A stretch of 64,000 nucleotides of DNA from contig JAJIRX010000851.1 in the NCBI GenBank assembly GCA_023853785.1, positions 310,001-374,000 of the forward strand, given 5' to 3'. The position numbers were made by a program, and so were the translations under genes. Of this stretch, positions 23,048 to 35,940 are shown piece by piece (within the stretch, counting starts at the first letter, position 1; every line of letters starts with the position of its first letter). Under the pieces are notes generated by a model. The model was not told where the DNA came from. It made no database searches and saw only the letters and a list, made by a program, of their open reading frames with translations. The stretch is from Psilocybe azurescens (lineage: Eukaryota; Basidiomycota; Agaricomycetes; Agaricales; Agrocybaceae).

Positions 23048-23421
23048 AGAGCTATATAGTTTGTAGGAACAAGTACATTGAACACGACCCACCGTTGTAA
23101 ATTACATCCGTTGACATTGGTGCTACTGCTGCTGCTAGTGGAAGGCGTGGGAAATTTATGTTATGAGCAAATTGGGGACATGATGATGATCAGGAGGGAG
23201 CCGCAAACAGCCCTCTTCTCGTCTCTGCTGCGTTCAACGTTGGTGTCATTCCATTCACGAAGGGAGGCCCGACACAATACACGCGCACAAAAGCGACAAG
23301 AAATATCATCCTGGAATCGCGCAAGCACGCCCGCCGAGCTAACTGTTTGAGGACTCCAAAAGCCCGATCTGCAGACCGTTCCGCCAGTGGGACTGTTATT
23401 TTGAAGTGAATTTTTGCGAGG
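23048..23421. other. Intergenic region upstream of V-ATPase B
   Basis: About 370 bases between TBCD and the V-ATPase gene on the same strand. It should hold the TBCD 3' UTR and the V-ATPase promoter and leader. No element stands out. Confidence 0.4.
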
Positions 23422-25692
<2,271 letters not shown>

Positions 25693-26403
25693 AATGACAG
25701 GACAGGCTTGATTAGTTTGGTTGTATTGAATTGAAGACTTGTGTTATGAATTGCATAAATAAATAACTCTGGATTGCGCTAGTGCTAGCCCCTAATATTA
25801 AACAAGTGTGAAAGCTTGTTTACGGAAATATGTCATACGGTATCAAAAGTAATTTTTTTTCTTTGATTGATTCATTTCCCGTTTCCGGATTATGTGGTTG
25901 GCTGTCATAAAACGTGGGATGGGTTCCGATATGAATGGAGCAATCGGTTCGGTAGCGAGAGGGTGGTTGCGGGAGAGGGTAAGTACGAGATATTAGTGTG
26001 GGATGGAGAAGGACTTGGGGTCGAGGTGGCTCGCAGAAGGGGGTAGTAGCCGGTGTTTGAAGGGTTGAATTAGTAGATGAGATAGTGGAGTTGTGCATTT
26101 ATACCGCAGAAGGGAAGGGTGATTAGGAGAGTTGGTAGTGTTGGATATAACGGAGGTAAAGGGACATCTCCGCTTGGCTGGGCATACCTCAAGGCGTGTA
26201 CTATATGGACATATTTGGGATGTTTGGATGAATCTCGGTTGTGGCCTGTGTGTGTTGTAGTGCAGGCATGTCACTCGTGTACAGACCCTTGCATTTTAGT
26301 GTGATGGCCACACGCCTTGTCCTCTGTCCATTCTTGGGAATATACCATGTGTTCCAAGTCTTATATACCCCCGACAAAGATCGTTTCCTCTCTTTCCAGC
26401 CCC
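25693..26403. other. Intergenic region V-ATPase B / TCP11
   Basis: About 710 bases on the same strand. AT-rich 3' UTR sequence follows the V-ATPase stop (aataaataactctgg). Low-complexity frames on the minus strand (25820-26533) are not supported. A TATA element lies near the right end. Confidence 0.4.
26362..26367 (+). promoter_or_regulatory. TATA box upstream of the TCP11-family gene
   Basis: TATATA within tcttatatacccccg lies 37 bases before the ATG at 26404. That distance would leave a leader of only a few bases if it is the core promoter, so transcription may start closer to, or downstream of, this ATG. Confidence 0.35.
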
Positions 26404-29092
26404 ATGGACGACCTCGCCCACCAGTGTCCCAGTCCCCGGAAGCGCAAGCAGGACCAGGACGACTGCCAGGACATCCCAGCTGCTGCCGATAACGGTGTAG
26501 AGCAGCCTGTCCCACCCAGCTCCTGCAACCCACCCAACACCCCTAGGCGGCCCTGGTTGGCAGAGGCCGACGATAACTGGACATCACCCACGTCTCCGCA
26601 GGTCTCCAGTCCCCTCAACGCCGCCTCCTCTTCCAGGACCAAGCGGCCCCGCCTCGACACACTCGACACAAAGCGCCGTGCCAGGTCCGCCGCCGCACAC
26701 CACAAAATTCTCCCCTCGCCACTCACCTCCGCACGCCAGGGGAGCGACATCGAGGATATTGGTATCGTGTCCACAGCGGACCCGGGGCCCTCCTCGGGCT
26801 CGTTGCTGCGTGGTGGCCACCGGCCAGCGTACGAGAGCTACTTGAAACCCCCGACGTCGACCAGGATGCAGAGTCCCCCGTTATAGATTTCTCCTCGCCG
26901 CACATCCCGCCATTGCGGCCCCTCATCAACCGCTCGACCTTGAAGGAGCTGGAGCTGGACATCATTCTGCGCAACCCTGTGATACGTGCGTCCGCTCCGT
27001 TCCGTCACCCCTTTGACTGATGATGAATTTTTATTTGTTGGCAGGACACGACCTTTTGTTTGATCCTGGGCTGCAGTTCCGCCCGCGGCGAAAGCGCGAG
27101 CGGTTCGAGCGGTACTGGAGTGCCGTCTGGGAGGAAATACAGACCGGCTGCACCTGCGTCACCATGGACGTGCGCGAAAACACTTTGCACCCCAAAATCT
27201 GCGTCTGCGCACGCCATCGCAACAACAACAACAACAGCTGCACGTCCCCACTCTCCGCCAAATGCGTCCCGGAGCAGTGCATCCCGGGCGTCGAGCACCT
27301 GTACACCATCCGCCCGCCGTCGCGCATCCCGGCGCTGCTCGAGGAGTTCCTGGAGGTCATGGTCTTCGTCATCCAGCCGCTCTCGAACACCGCGGTGTAC
27401 ACGGACCCGACCGCGATCCGCGAGCAGGCGCAGGAGCACTCGGCGCACGCCGCGCACCTAAGGGCGATCTTCGACCCGGAGCTCATCGCGCAGGAGCTGC
27501 GGCACGGCGTGTTCGACCCCGCGGGCCTGTTCCGCCAGATCGGGGACACGCTGAAGCACCATTGTGCGCCGATGCGCGACGGCGCGGTGGAGGAGATGGT
27601 GAGGCTCGCGCAGAGGCCGGGCCTGGAGGCGTTCAAAGCGGTGAGGACGTGTCTGGAGCTGCTCGAGCTCATGAAATTGGTGCGCACCTCCTAATTTATT
27701 TTTTAAATTATCTACAAGTCCTCATTGAAACTTCAAATCGTTATTATATTGCAATTATTTTTTTTCTAGGATATCGCGAACCACCAACTGACCCAACTAC
27801 GGCCGTGGCTCCTGCGGAATACAGGCATTTTTGAGGTCAAGGCGTTCAAAATCCGGTTCGGCGCGAACGCCTCGCTGCACAACACCCGGCGGTGGCTGCA
27901 CAGCGCGCACCAGGCGCTGCTCGAGCGCGCGCGGCCGATCCTCCACCCGGCGTTCCTGCCAACTGGGTCTCTGAGATATACGGAGATGAGAAGGAACCAG
28001 CAGATCTACCTCGCCGCGCTGAAGGGCATCGTGGATCTGATATTCGACGCGCAGGAGCTGTATCCTAGTAGCAGTAATTTCAGCAATAGCAATAGCAACA
28101 GCCCCGCCGCTTTCGCCTGTATCGCCCTCTTCCCCATGCACTCCGACGTCCCCTGCGACGCTGACGCCCACTTCTCTCCCGGAAACGCTGTACCTCGACA
28201 AGGCGCGCATCCTGCCGCTCAGCCAGGAGGCCGCGAGCGCGACGGCGCTGTACATGTTCATGCTCCTCTTCCGGCAGCTCGTCTTTTTCTCCCCCGTCCG
28301 AGGCGCAGGCGGTGTCGGCCGCGCAGCTGCAGAGCGATATGGCCAGGCTTAAGCGCGAGCTCAGGGATATTGGGCCTGCGTGCCTCGGGGTGTGTTTTGA
28401 GGCGCCATCATCCCCTTCTTCCTCTGAAATGGATTCCGCTGCGACTTTGCCGTCGCCGTCGCCATCGCCATCACCATCGCCATCGCCATTATCATCGTCG
28501 CAGTCGCCGTTACCAGCCAAGGAGAGCAGGGATCTGGAACAGCTGAGGGAGGTCAAAGAAGGGCTCGTGCTGCAGATCGCGAAACGGGCGTGCGACACGC
28601 GGAGGCGCGCCGCCAGCGCCGGTCTTGCTCTTCACAGCACCAGCGACATGGGCGCAGGCGACGCACCGGACCCCGGGGTGCTGGAGCGTCGCGCGGCGCT
28701 GGGCGGACGCGAACATGCAGGCGGGCTCCGCGCTCGCGGCGCTCGTGCACCGGCGCATGCGCGACGCGGTGTTCGATGCGGTGGTGTGTCTGGCGTATCC
28801 TTCCGCGTCCACTTCGACGTCGACGACGTCCGTATTCACTTCGCTAGCGGCGGCGACGGCGGGCGCAGGGTCCCTTGGCGTGGACCTGTCAGCCACGTCC
28901 ACGTCCACGGCGGCGGTGGGGAGCGTGGTGCAGGCGGCGGGGATGGACGCGGTCGCGGACGAGATCCGGCGGCTGGCGGAGGACACGGCGCGCCTCGCGC
29001 TCATCCACCTCAACACGCATCTGCCGCTGTATGAGGGCCAGGGGTTCTTGCCGACTGCACCGTCGTTGGGGGAATCAGGGCTCGGCAGTTGA
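26404..29092 (+). CDS. TCP11 / SOK1 family protein
   Basis: Member of the T-complex 11 family (yeast Sok1, linked to cAMP/PKA signalling). A disordered, Pro/Ser/Arg-rich head with a KRPR motif leads into RPLINRSTLKELELDIILRNPVIRHDLLFDPGLQFRP. Exon 2 (27045-27679) has WSAVWEEIQTGCTC, IPALLEEFLEVMVFVIQPLS, IREQAQEHSAHAAHLRAIFD, FDPELIAQELRHGVFDPAGL and CAPMRDGAVEEMVRLAQ. Exon 3 (27770-29092) has DIANHQLTQLRPWLL, ETLYLDKARILPLSQEA, FMLLFRQLVFFSPSEAQ and TARLALIHLNTHLPLYEGQG. Introns: 26986-27044 and 27680-27769. Frame breaks occur near 26820-26845, at CCC 28178-28180, at CCCCC 28291-28295 and near 28670-28690; the flanking sequence remains TCP11-like. The coding GC content is clearly higher here than in neighbouring genes. 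A Ser-Pro tract is encoded by a hexanucleotide repeat. Confidence 0.8.
28451..28490 (+). repeat. Hexanucleotide repeat (CGTCGC/CATCGC)n coding for Ser-Pro
   Basis: Six to seven near-identical 6-base units inside the TCP11-family gene encode alternating Ser and Pro. It lies in a linker that is probably disordered, between the conserved VSAAQLQSDM and EQLREVKEGL parts. Confidence 0.7.
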
Positions 29093-32000
29093 TTGATTGA
29101 TCTTTTTTTCCTTCAAAGCTTGTTTGTTTTTTTTTTTGGTTTTTTTACCGGTGTCTCTGTGAATGTGAACGAAGATAAAAAGTCTGTTGTTGCTGTCTAC
29201 ACTTCTTTTTTTTTTTCCTTCCTTCAAAAAGTTCATTAAGTCTTGAAACTTTTTTTCAACAGACCCTTTTTGCTAATTCTTTCTGGTGATTCTGATTCGA
29301 AAAACCCACCGCGTCGAGGTGCCCCTCTCTTCTTCTTCACCCTTCCTTCGAGTTCCCTGACTCCCACGACTCGCGAGTCGCGATCGCACGACCCCACGCA
29401 CCCCACACCTCCCGAGTCCAGTCTTTCCTCATGCGCCTACAGACAGACCTCCCGGCTTCACACAGACACGAGCGACACATCCCATTCATATTCCACGTTC
29501 CACATTTTTTCTCCGAGCCCGTTCGCATTCGCACTTCCTTGTCCACACAGTCTTACACTATAGCATGCGATCATTCATCCATCCATTCATTCGCCCCTCC
29601 CACCACACTGCGCACGCCGCACGGCACACAATACGGCACATAAAGCGCGCACTGGCAGCACATAGCACACTTCAGACATCAGACAGACAGAGCATCTGCG
29701 TTATAAACTCTCTGATTTTCCTGGCAGACTTTCTCCTTCCTTCTCGATATACCCTTCGGCAACGGACATATATCAGCCTTTTGTTCTTTTCTTTTCTTTT
29801 CCTTTTCTGAAGAATTCGATTCCCACCTTACATTATTTAGTACTACCCCTACTTTACATACAAGTCATCAGTTTCTTTTTTTTTTTTGGGAATGAACTCC
29901 TTATATGTTATGTTATGTTATTATATCTTGTATTCCCTTCGGTGTCATGCAATGCATCTAGATATCCGTGACCCCGAGCGGGGCCATGCGTTGATTGATG
30001 GAGAATTCAAGTCAAGTTACATACACACGCACCCGAAAACCGAAAACCGAAAACATAACCTGTTCACATAAGTGCTTACTCTCTCTAGTCCAACGGCGCA
30101 CGCAGCTGCTGTAAGGACATAACCTCCGATTCGTTCGAAAGGGTTCATGTTAATTTATCCTTCAACGCGGCATCGTTTAGCGATGGAAGTCAAGTCGAGC
30201 CCCCGCAGTTCCCAAGTTTCTTCTCAGTGGCTCTTTCATCTTGGCCTGCGTGTTCGTCTGCTGCAGCCTCGTATGTTCTTTTTTTCACAGGCGAACCCCA
30301 CCGCGGATTTGTCATTCGCCGCTGCTATGACAAGAGAAGCTTGTGGAGGATCAAGGGGGAAGTTCAAGGAAGGTGCAAACCGCAAAAGGCATCTTTTCAA
30401 TTGCCATCTGAATACAGTTTCGCAGCGCCATAAACAGTCGCCGTCTTTCGGACGTCGAAAATCCCTTGGATCCCTCTTATCCGTTCCTTATCCTCTGTGA
30501 TATGTTGCATGCCCCTGCCGCAGTGGCCCCAGAAACTTGTCGTAATCCCCGAAAAGCATCCATAAGAGTTCTCAGGACGGATATAGTGCAAAACACTTGC
30601 GTTGACAGCGAGAGACGGGGGCAAGGGGGAAAGATGGTGTGATTCTCACTCAGCAAGGTAAAACTGGCCCGAAAATTCGTAACATTAGCCAAAAGTTCCC
30701 TCTGTCGCTCGCCGAGGAGCTTTTTGTCACTTGCGTTGAGCCACATGATACCCCACACCGATGCGAAGCCTGAGGGAAGAGAGCACTCGGCGGTTTCAGA
30801 ACCCTTGCGCATTAGGCAAGAATTACTTGCGAATGAATGGACGGGGAAGTGTTTGATTTAAATTTACTACTCAGTCGGAGGATAGGGTCTATCTTTCTGG
30901 TCCCAAGAACTTTTGCACCTCCTGCTCACCTCATGAGGGAATCACGAATTGGTCTCTTTCTTACTCTTTCATGATAAGATGAAATTGGCTGAAAGCGGTG
31001 AATTAAAGCTAGCGACTTGGTGGAGAAATGAAATACCAAGTCGGTGTTTGTGTATCATGTGTTCACTTGCAAATATTGCAGATCGTCGCTGTGCATTGAA
31101 TTTGGTTTCCTGGAGTCGAGAGGGAGGAGGGGACGATCAAAGCCTACAGCCGCCTAAGGACGCATTTGGACACGATAGCTAGGGAAATTTATCCGGGGAC
31201 AACGGCGTCCTGGCTTGAGTTCGGCAGAGAGCGAGATTAAACTTGCTTTCAAAAAGAGCATATTGGATAGTCAACTTTTATCGCAATCGGAGAGATGAAC
31301 GTTACTGATAGCTAAAACCTGAGATGATGTGCTCTATCTCTTGCTGTCCATATGCTTTAACTTTTTACGGAAATCTTTTGAGGGGTCGCTTTAGTTGCAT
31401 GACCGAGGACACCAAACCATCTTGTGAAGCTTCCTGAAGAGCACCCCCGAACGTGTTCCAGATCATGGGGAAACCATGGACGACAGTGCTTATTGGGGTC
31501 GGAGATGTAGCACATAGGAGCAGCTAGCACGGCGAGGTTTTCATGTACGTACAGGATAATCGGATGAGCGGCACGGAGCTTTACAGTCCTGGGGATGTCA
31601 ATGGCGTTCTAGAGCATTCAGTATCAGTAGAAGTTGTAAGTGGAAGTGTACTTTTATTTGTCTAACCTTGTCCAGATAGGCAAGTCAGGAACATCTGGTT
31701 GGAAGCAACATACAGTTCGAGCTTAGTTATGCTTTGGAAGCATGATAGTATATATAGTTACCACTTAGAAAGACTGAATGTCAGAAACATCTAGTGGAAA
31801 ATGACGTCTCGCAAGACGGTTGGGGATCAGTTATGTTTGCAAACGTGAAAGTATATTTGGTTGCCGTACAGAAAAAGCAAGTTGCGCCCCTTGAATTGAC
31901 ACTGTGATCCGAGGTGCTTTCAATATCGGAATCCCCTTGTAGAGCCTTTTTCCCATCGAGATACAGTGATTTTACTTTCGACTATACCTATATCTTGCGT

Positions 32001-33012
32001 ACATTCTCCTGTTCTGATCTATCCAATAATCCTCGAAGATACGCGATTACCACTCCCGCGAACCACGATAAACCTCTATATTAGTGTCCTGATCATGGCT
32101 GTATCATGGACTCGGAGCTAGAATCGACAAGGTCACGCTCACCTCGATGAATTATGATGTTACTTGACCTCCGGGGCCGCATGTCGCATTTGTAATAGTG
32201 CTGTTGGAATGGGGAAAGGAGTCCCAATGCCCGAGCCGATACAGCCCGCAGAAAAGGAAAGTCGTAGAACAAGTTCGAGTCGTGGTTGTGGCATGGCAAG
32301 CCCCAGCGCCTCACCTTCCAGCCGTGGATTTGCAGGAATTCTTCCGTTCAACAAAGGAACAAAAGGATCCCTGCATTTGGTTAGGAGCCATTGGTCTATT
32401 GCCAATATTATTGCAGCGTCTAACATTGCCAACATCGAAGGATTAGTGCATTTGCCTCGTGTTTAAGTTCTTTGAGGGTGCCTAAATAAGCGATATTTGT
32501 TTGACAGGGGGACGGGCGTGAGGTCCAAAGAGCAGCAATTGTCCCTTTTGGCGATGATTTCCTAGTGCACGAAGTATTTTTATTTGACCTGAGGTAGGCT
32601 GATGGTGGTGGTTGAGGTCAGAAGAGCATACACGCGGCAATACGATCATCAATAATAATGATGCCACCACCACCTTCCATAACCCACTGCATGATTTATT
32701 CTCATCTACCCGGTATTAATCGGATATTTCATCTTATCAGCCGCATTGGAGAAAGACCATATACTAGTATGTCGGCTATCTGGACCTATAACTCCTCTAC
32801 TTGGACATGTGTTGTTGAATGCGGCGCGAGGCGTCAGTGGCAATTCCCCATTGTGGCAAGCTCTAAATTCCTCATTCCCATTGAACGGTCCGGGAGTATC
32901 GCACGCCTTACCATTGTTGGGAATTCTTGGGGAAATCGACCTGAGCCTAATGCATCTATTTCCTAGTTTCAGCGTCTTGTAAGTAAGTATACAAAATAGC
33001 CAAGGTCGAAGG
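29093..33012. other. 3.9-kb gene-poor region
   Basis: Between the TCP11 gene and the amidohydrolase. The first kilobase is rich in T/C runs and CA/AC-rich sequence and would include the TCP11 3' UTR. Open frames of 60-117 codons occur on both strands (for example minus 30477-30812, plus 32164-32466), but none has a known domain or clear coding character. An imperfect duplication lies at about 31684-31880. No transposon ends or tRNA were recognised. Confidence 0.35.
31684..31880 (+). repeat. Imperfect tandem duplication of about 95-100 bp
   Basis: Two adjacent blocks share order and sequence: gtcaggaacatctggttgga / gtcagaaacatctagtggaa, then ttagttatgctttggaagca / tcagttatgtttgcaaacgt, then agtatatatagttacca / agtatatttggttgcc, then agaaag / agaaaaag. 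It is diverged, non-coding, and of unknown origin. Confidence 0.45.
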
Positions 33013-34926
33013 ATGCACCAAGATTGGCATTGGTCGGAACCTTCGAGTTCTGACGGCAACATCATCATCACCAACGCTCGACTAGCGTATTCTAACAAGG
33101 AGCAGGCCTCGAAGGCTTGGTCGATAGAGATCCATGGAGGCCGGGTGGCAAAAGTATTACCCTCAGTCGGTGACGACCAGGTCGGGGCCACACCCGAGTC
33201 CAGGGATCCATCTACATGCACGGTGGTGGATGCACAAGGTGGCTTGGTGTTGCCCTCGTGAGCCCAGCCTTTAACATGTAACGCAATATGTCGATTTACC
33301 CGAGCTTGAGGTTCTGTCACTCACACATTCATCTCGACAAGTGCTTCATACTAGATCAATGCGGAGACTTCGTTGACGGGTAAGCACACCATCTGTTACT
33401 TACACTTACACATGTGCGTCAAATCAAGCAATGCACTATGTACACAGCGATTTCCCAGAAGCCATGCGGGTAACGAAAGCTGCAAAATCAGAATTTCCTA
33501 AACAACTAGAAGACCTTTATGCCCGAGGGGCACGCATAATCCAGGAAAGCGTAGAGCATGGTGTAACAGCTATACGAGCGCACGTCGAAATAGACACCTC
33601 GGTCGGATTCGCCTGTCTTTGAAGCTGCCCTGAAGCTTCAGTGCGAGTACAGTGCGCATTGTGACGTGCAAATAGCCAGTGAGTGGGTTTGCCACGATGG
33701 CCTCTGAACTAATATAGTAATTTACTTGCAGTATTCGCTCAGGAGCCGCTCTTTGATTCTGTGGATCATCAGAAACCTGGCCAGAATTTCAGTCTTCTCG
33801 AGGAGGCGGCTCAACGCCACGGTGTTAGCGTTGTCGGCTCCGCGCCGTACGTGGAACCCAGCATCGAGCAAGCCAAATTGAATATTGGTCTCATCTTTGA
33901 TGTCGCGGATGCGCGAGGCGTAGATCAAGTCGACTTCCACCTTGACTATAACCTCGACCCGAATTCCGAGCCGCTCATCTATGAAGTCATCTCACAGGCC
34001 AAAAAGCGATACAAGACCAAGCGCGGAGCTTCGGATGCAGCAATGCGGTCTAGCAATTCTAGCAGCATCGACGTCGACGCCGTCGACTTCGACCCGCCAA
34101 ATTCAAATGACGCCCCAATTAGTCACCCCAAACGTCTGCGTCCTTGTCCGCGCATCACTATCGGACACGCGACGCGTCTACAGCTCCTCTCTGCAGTGCA
34201 GTGGCGTGAACTTGTTCTTGCCATTTCTGACCTGCCTATCGTGCTTGTGGGGCTCCCTCAGTCGGATATGTACATGCAAGGAAGGTCCTCCTGGGACGAC
34301 CCCTTGGGTGCGCCACGGGGCACCCTGCGCGTGCCATACCTTTTTCAAAAATACGGAATCGAGATAGCCATGTCGGTCAACAACGTCGAGAACGCGTTTA
34401 CCCCGCAGGGCTCGCTTGATCCTCTATCCCTCTGTGCGTTTGGGGTCGGCGTTTTCCAAGCGGCCACACCTGCTGATATTCGAACCCTTGCGGTATGTCG
34501 CATATATTCACCATCTTTCACTCAGTGTCTTGGATCGCGCTTGCTAGCATCCGTGACCTTTGCCAAGCAGAGCGAGCTGGCTGATTGGGAGAGGTACCCA
34601 AGTATATACCTTCAATTTCGATATTTGAAAACCTCATCCCAATCTTGAAGCCTTCCTTTCCTTTTCTTCGGATGAATGCTACTGATTTCTCTACTTACCA
34701 TTACCCTTATCAGCGCTCCGTGACCCTCACCTCGAAGCGTGCCATTGGACAACCAGAAATACCGCTCGATCTAGCACCAGCTGTCGGCGATTTGGCCGAT
34801 TTTGTCGTCCTCCACGGACGATCGTCGTTGCAGAGCGCGGTGCTCAATCCATGCTTCGACAGGACGACAGTCAAGGCTGGCAGAGTCGTTGCTTGTAGGC
34901 GCAGTGCAAGATGGCTCGCACCGTAA
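33013..34926 (+). CDS. Metal-dependent amidohydrolase, cytosine deaminase-like
   Basis: Amidohydrolase superfamily TIM barrel. The metal-binding HxH sits in FCHSHIHLDKCF, made by an intron junction after VLPS. Then come TAIRAHVEIDTS, VDFHLDYNLD (third His) and ITIGHATRLQLLSA (fourth His), in the order seen in bacterial cytosine deaminase. The region that holds the final Asp ligand in CodA reads SVNNVENAFTPQG here. The start at 33013 (MHQDWHWSEPSSSDGN) precedes the beta-sandwich (IIITNARLAYS, GRVAKVLPS). It ends ...RVVACRRSARWLAP at 34926. Several introns are seen (33258-33310, about 33379-33447, about 33680-33730, and 34494-34713). One surplus T at 33618-33620 breaks the frame at ACLEAALKLQ. 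The substrate is probably a cyclic amide or nucleobase, but is not proven. Confidence 0.75.
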
Positions 34927-35940
34927 GACTTTTGCTTTTTATATTTTCGCTGAAACTTTGTAGGTCTACAGGCAGCATAACTGCGGTGATCCCAGGATGG
35001 CATCGACATAGCTATTGTCTGTAGTTTGCCCTTATCTTGGCGGTTCAAATACCTTTTTCTTTTTCCGAGTTCGTCCAAGCTCGTCCGCATTAGAATCTCA
35101 GTTGAAATGCAATGCAGGCGTCTTCAAGGCCTTACGAGAAACTGACAACGACAGAGTAGTTTGACGCATGTTGCTTGCAGTGCTATATGCATAGTCTAAG
35201 TTCTCTCAAGTCAATGCCAATACCAGAGTCAACAGTCGGTTAATGCAATTTTATTGATTCGGGAGCAAAATAAATCGGAGACGCAATGCAGAAAATGTTA
35301 TTTAATGTCAATGTCAATGCTTTCGCAAACATGATAATGCTACGCTATGATCGAGATTCGAGAATCAAGAGAGAAAAGAATAACGATAAGAACTTAAAAT
35401 AAAAATGAGTGGCGAGGGTGGGCTTGAGTTGGTTGTTACTAGAGCATACAGTATCTGTAGAGTGGGAACGGGATATCGATGGGAAAGTGGACAGGGTATT
35501 GTGAGCTGTGTGGTGTGGTGTTCTTGATTCGTCTGTCAAGCAGAGGTCGTTCATATCTTGGGAGAGTGAAGGAACGATGATGGCAGAGCAAGAGACAGAG
35601 GGGAAGTCGTTGTCGAGTAAAACAGGAAAGAAAGGAGAAAAGGGGTAAAAAAGGATCAAAAATGCAAAGGTTTAAAGTAGTACACGCAGAAGTTGCAAAC
35701 GGGAGTCAACAAGAGATGATACACAGTGGTTTTGATGATGATGATGATGATACAAGAGGATCGATGTTGCAGTCATAAAAAAGGAGGGATGGGGGTGGTA
35801 GGGTCGCGAAGGCGGGGTTATATTGACGTTATTTTTGGAGCAGCGCGGGCGGCCAACAACTGAAAATACATGCGTGGGCAACTGCCAGCAGAAAGTCAAA
35901 TGTTCAAGGAGTAACATCCAGAACTCATTCACGCTCAAGT
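34927..35940. other. Convergent 3' region
   Basis: Tail-to-tail spacer between the amidohydrolase and the RAX1-like gene. It is AT-rich with aataaa-like stretches (cttaaaataaaaatg near 35395) and a (GAT)n tract near 35737-35752. No gene is supported. Confidence 0.35.

Noticed and set aside
25820..26533. Minus-strand Pro/Ser/His-rich frames
   Set aside because: Low-complexity composition, no splice chain, and they overlap the promoter and first exon of the TCP11 gene.
29243..29563. 106-codon plus frame that opens with a hydrophobic stretch like a signal peptide
   Set aside because: The rest is Ser/Thr/Pro/His low complexity in a pyrimidine-rich 3' region; no evidence of a gene.
32706..33320. 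204-codon minus-strand frame
   Set aside because: It overlaps the first exon of the amidohydrolase on the opposite strand and its upstream region, and has no domain; treated as an antisense shadow.
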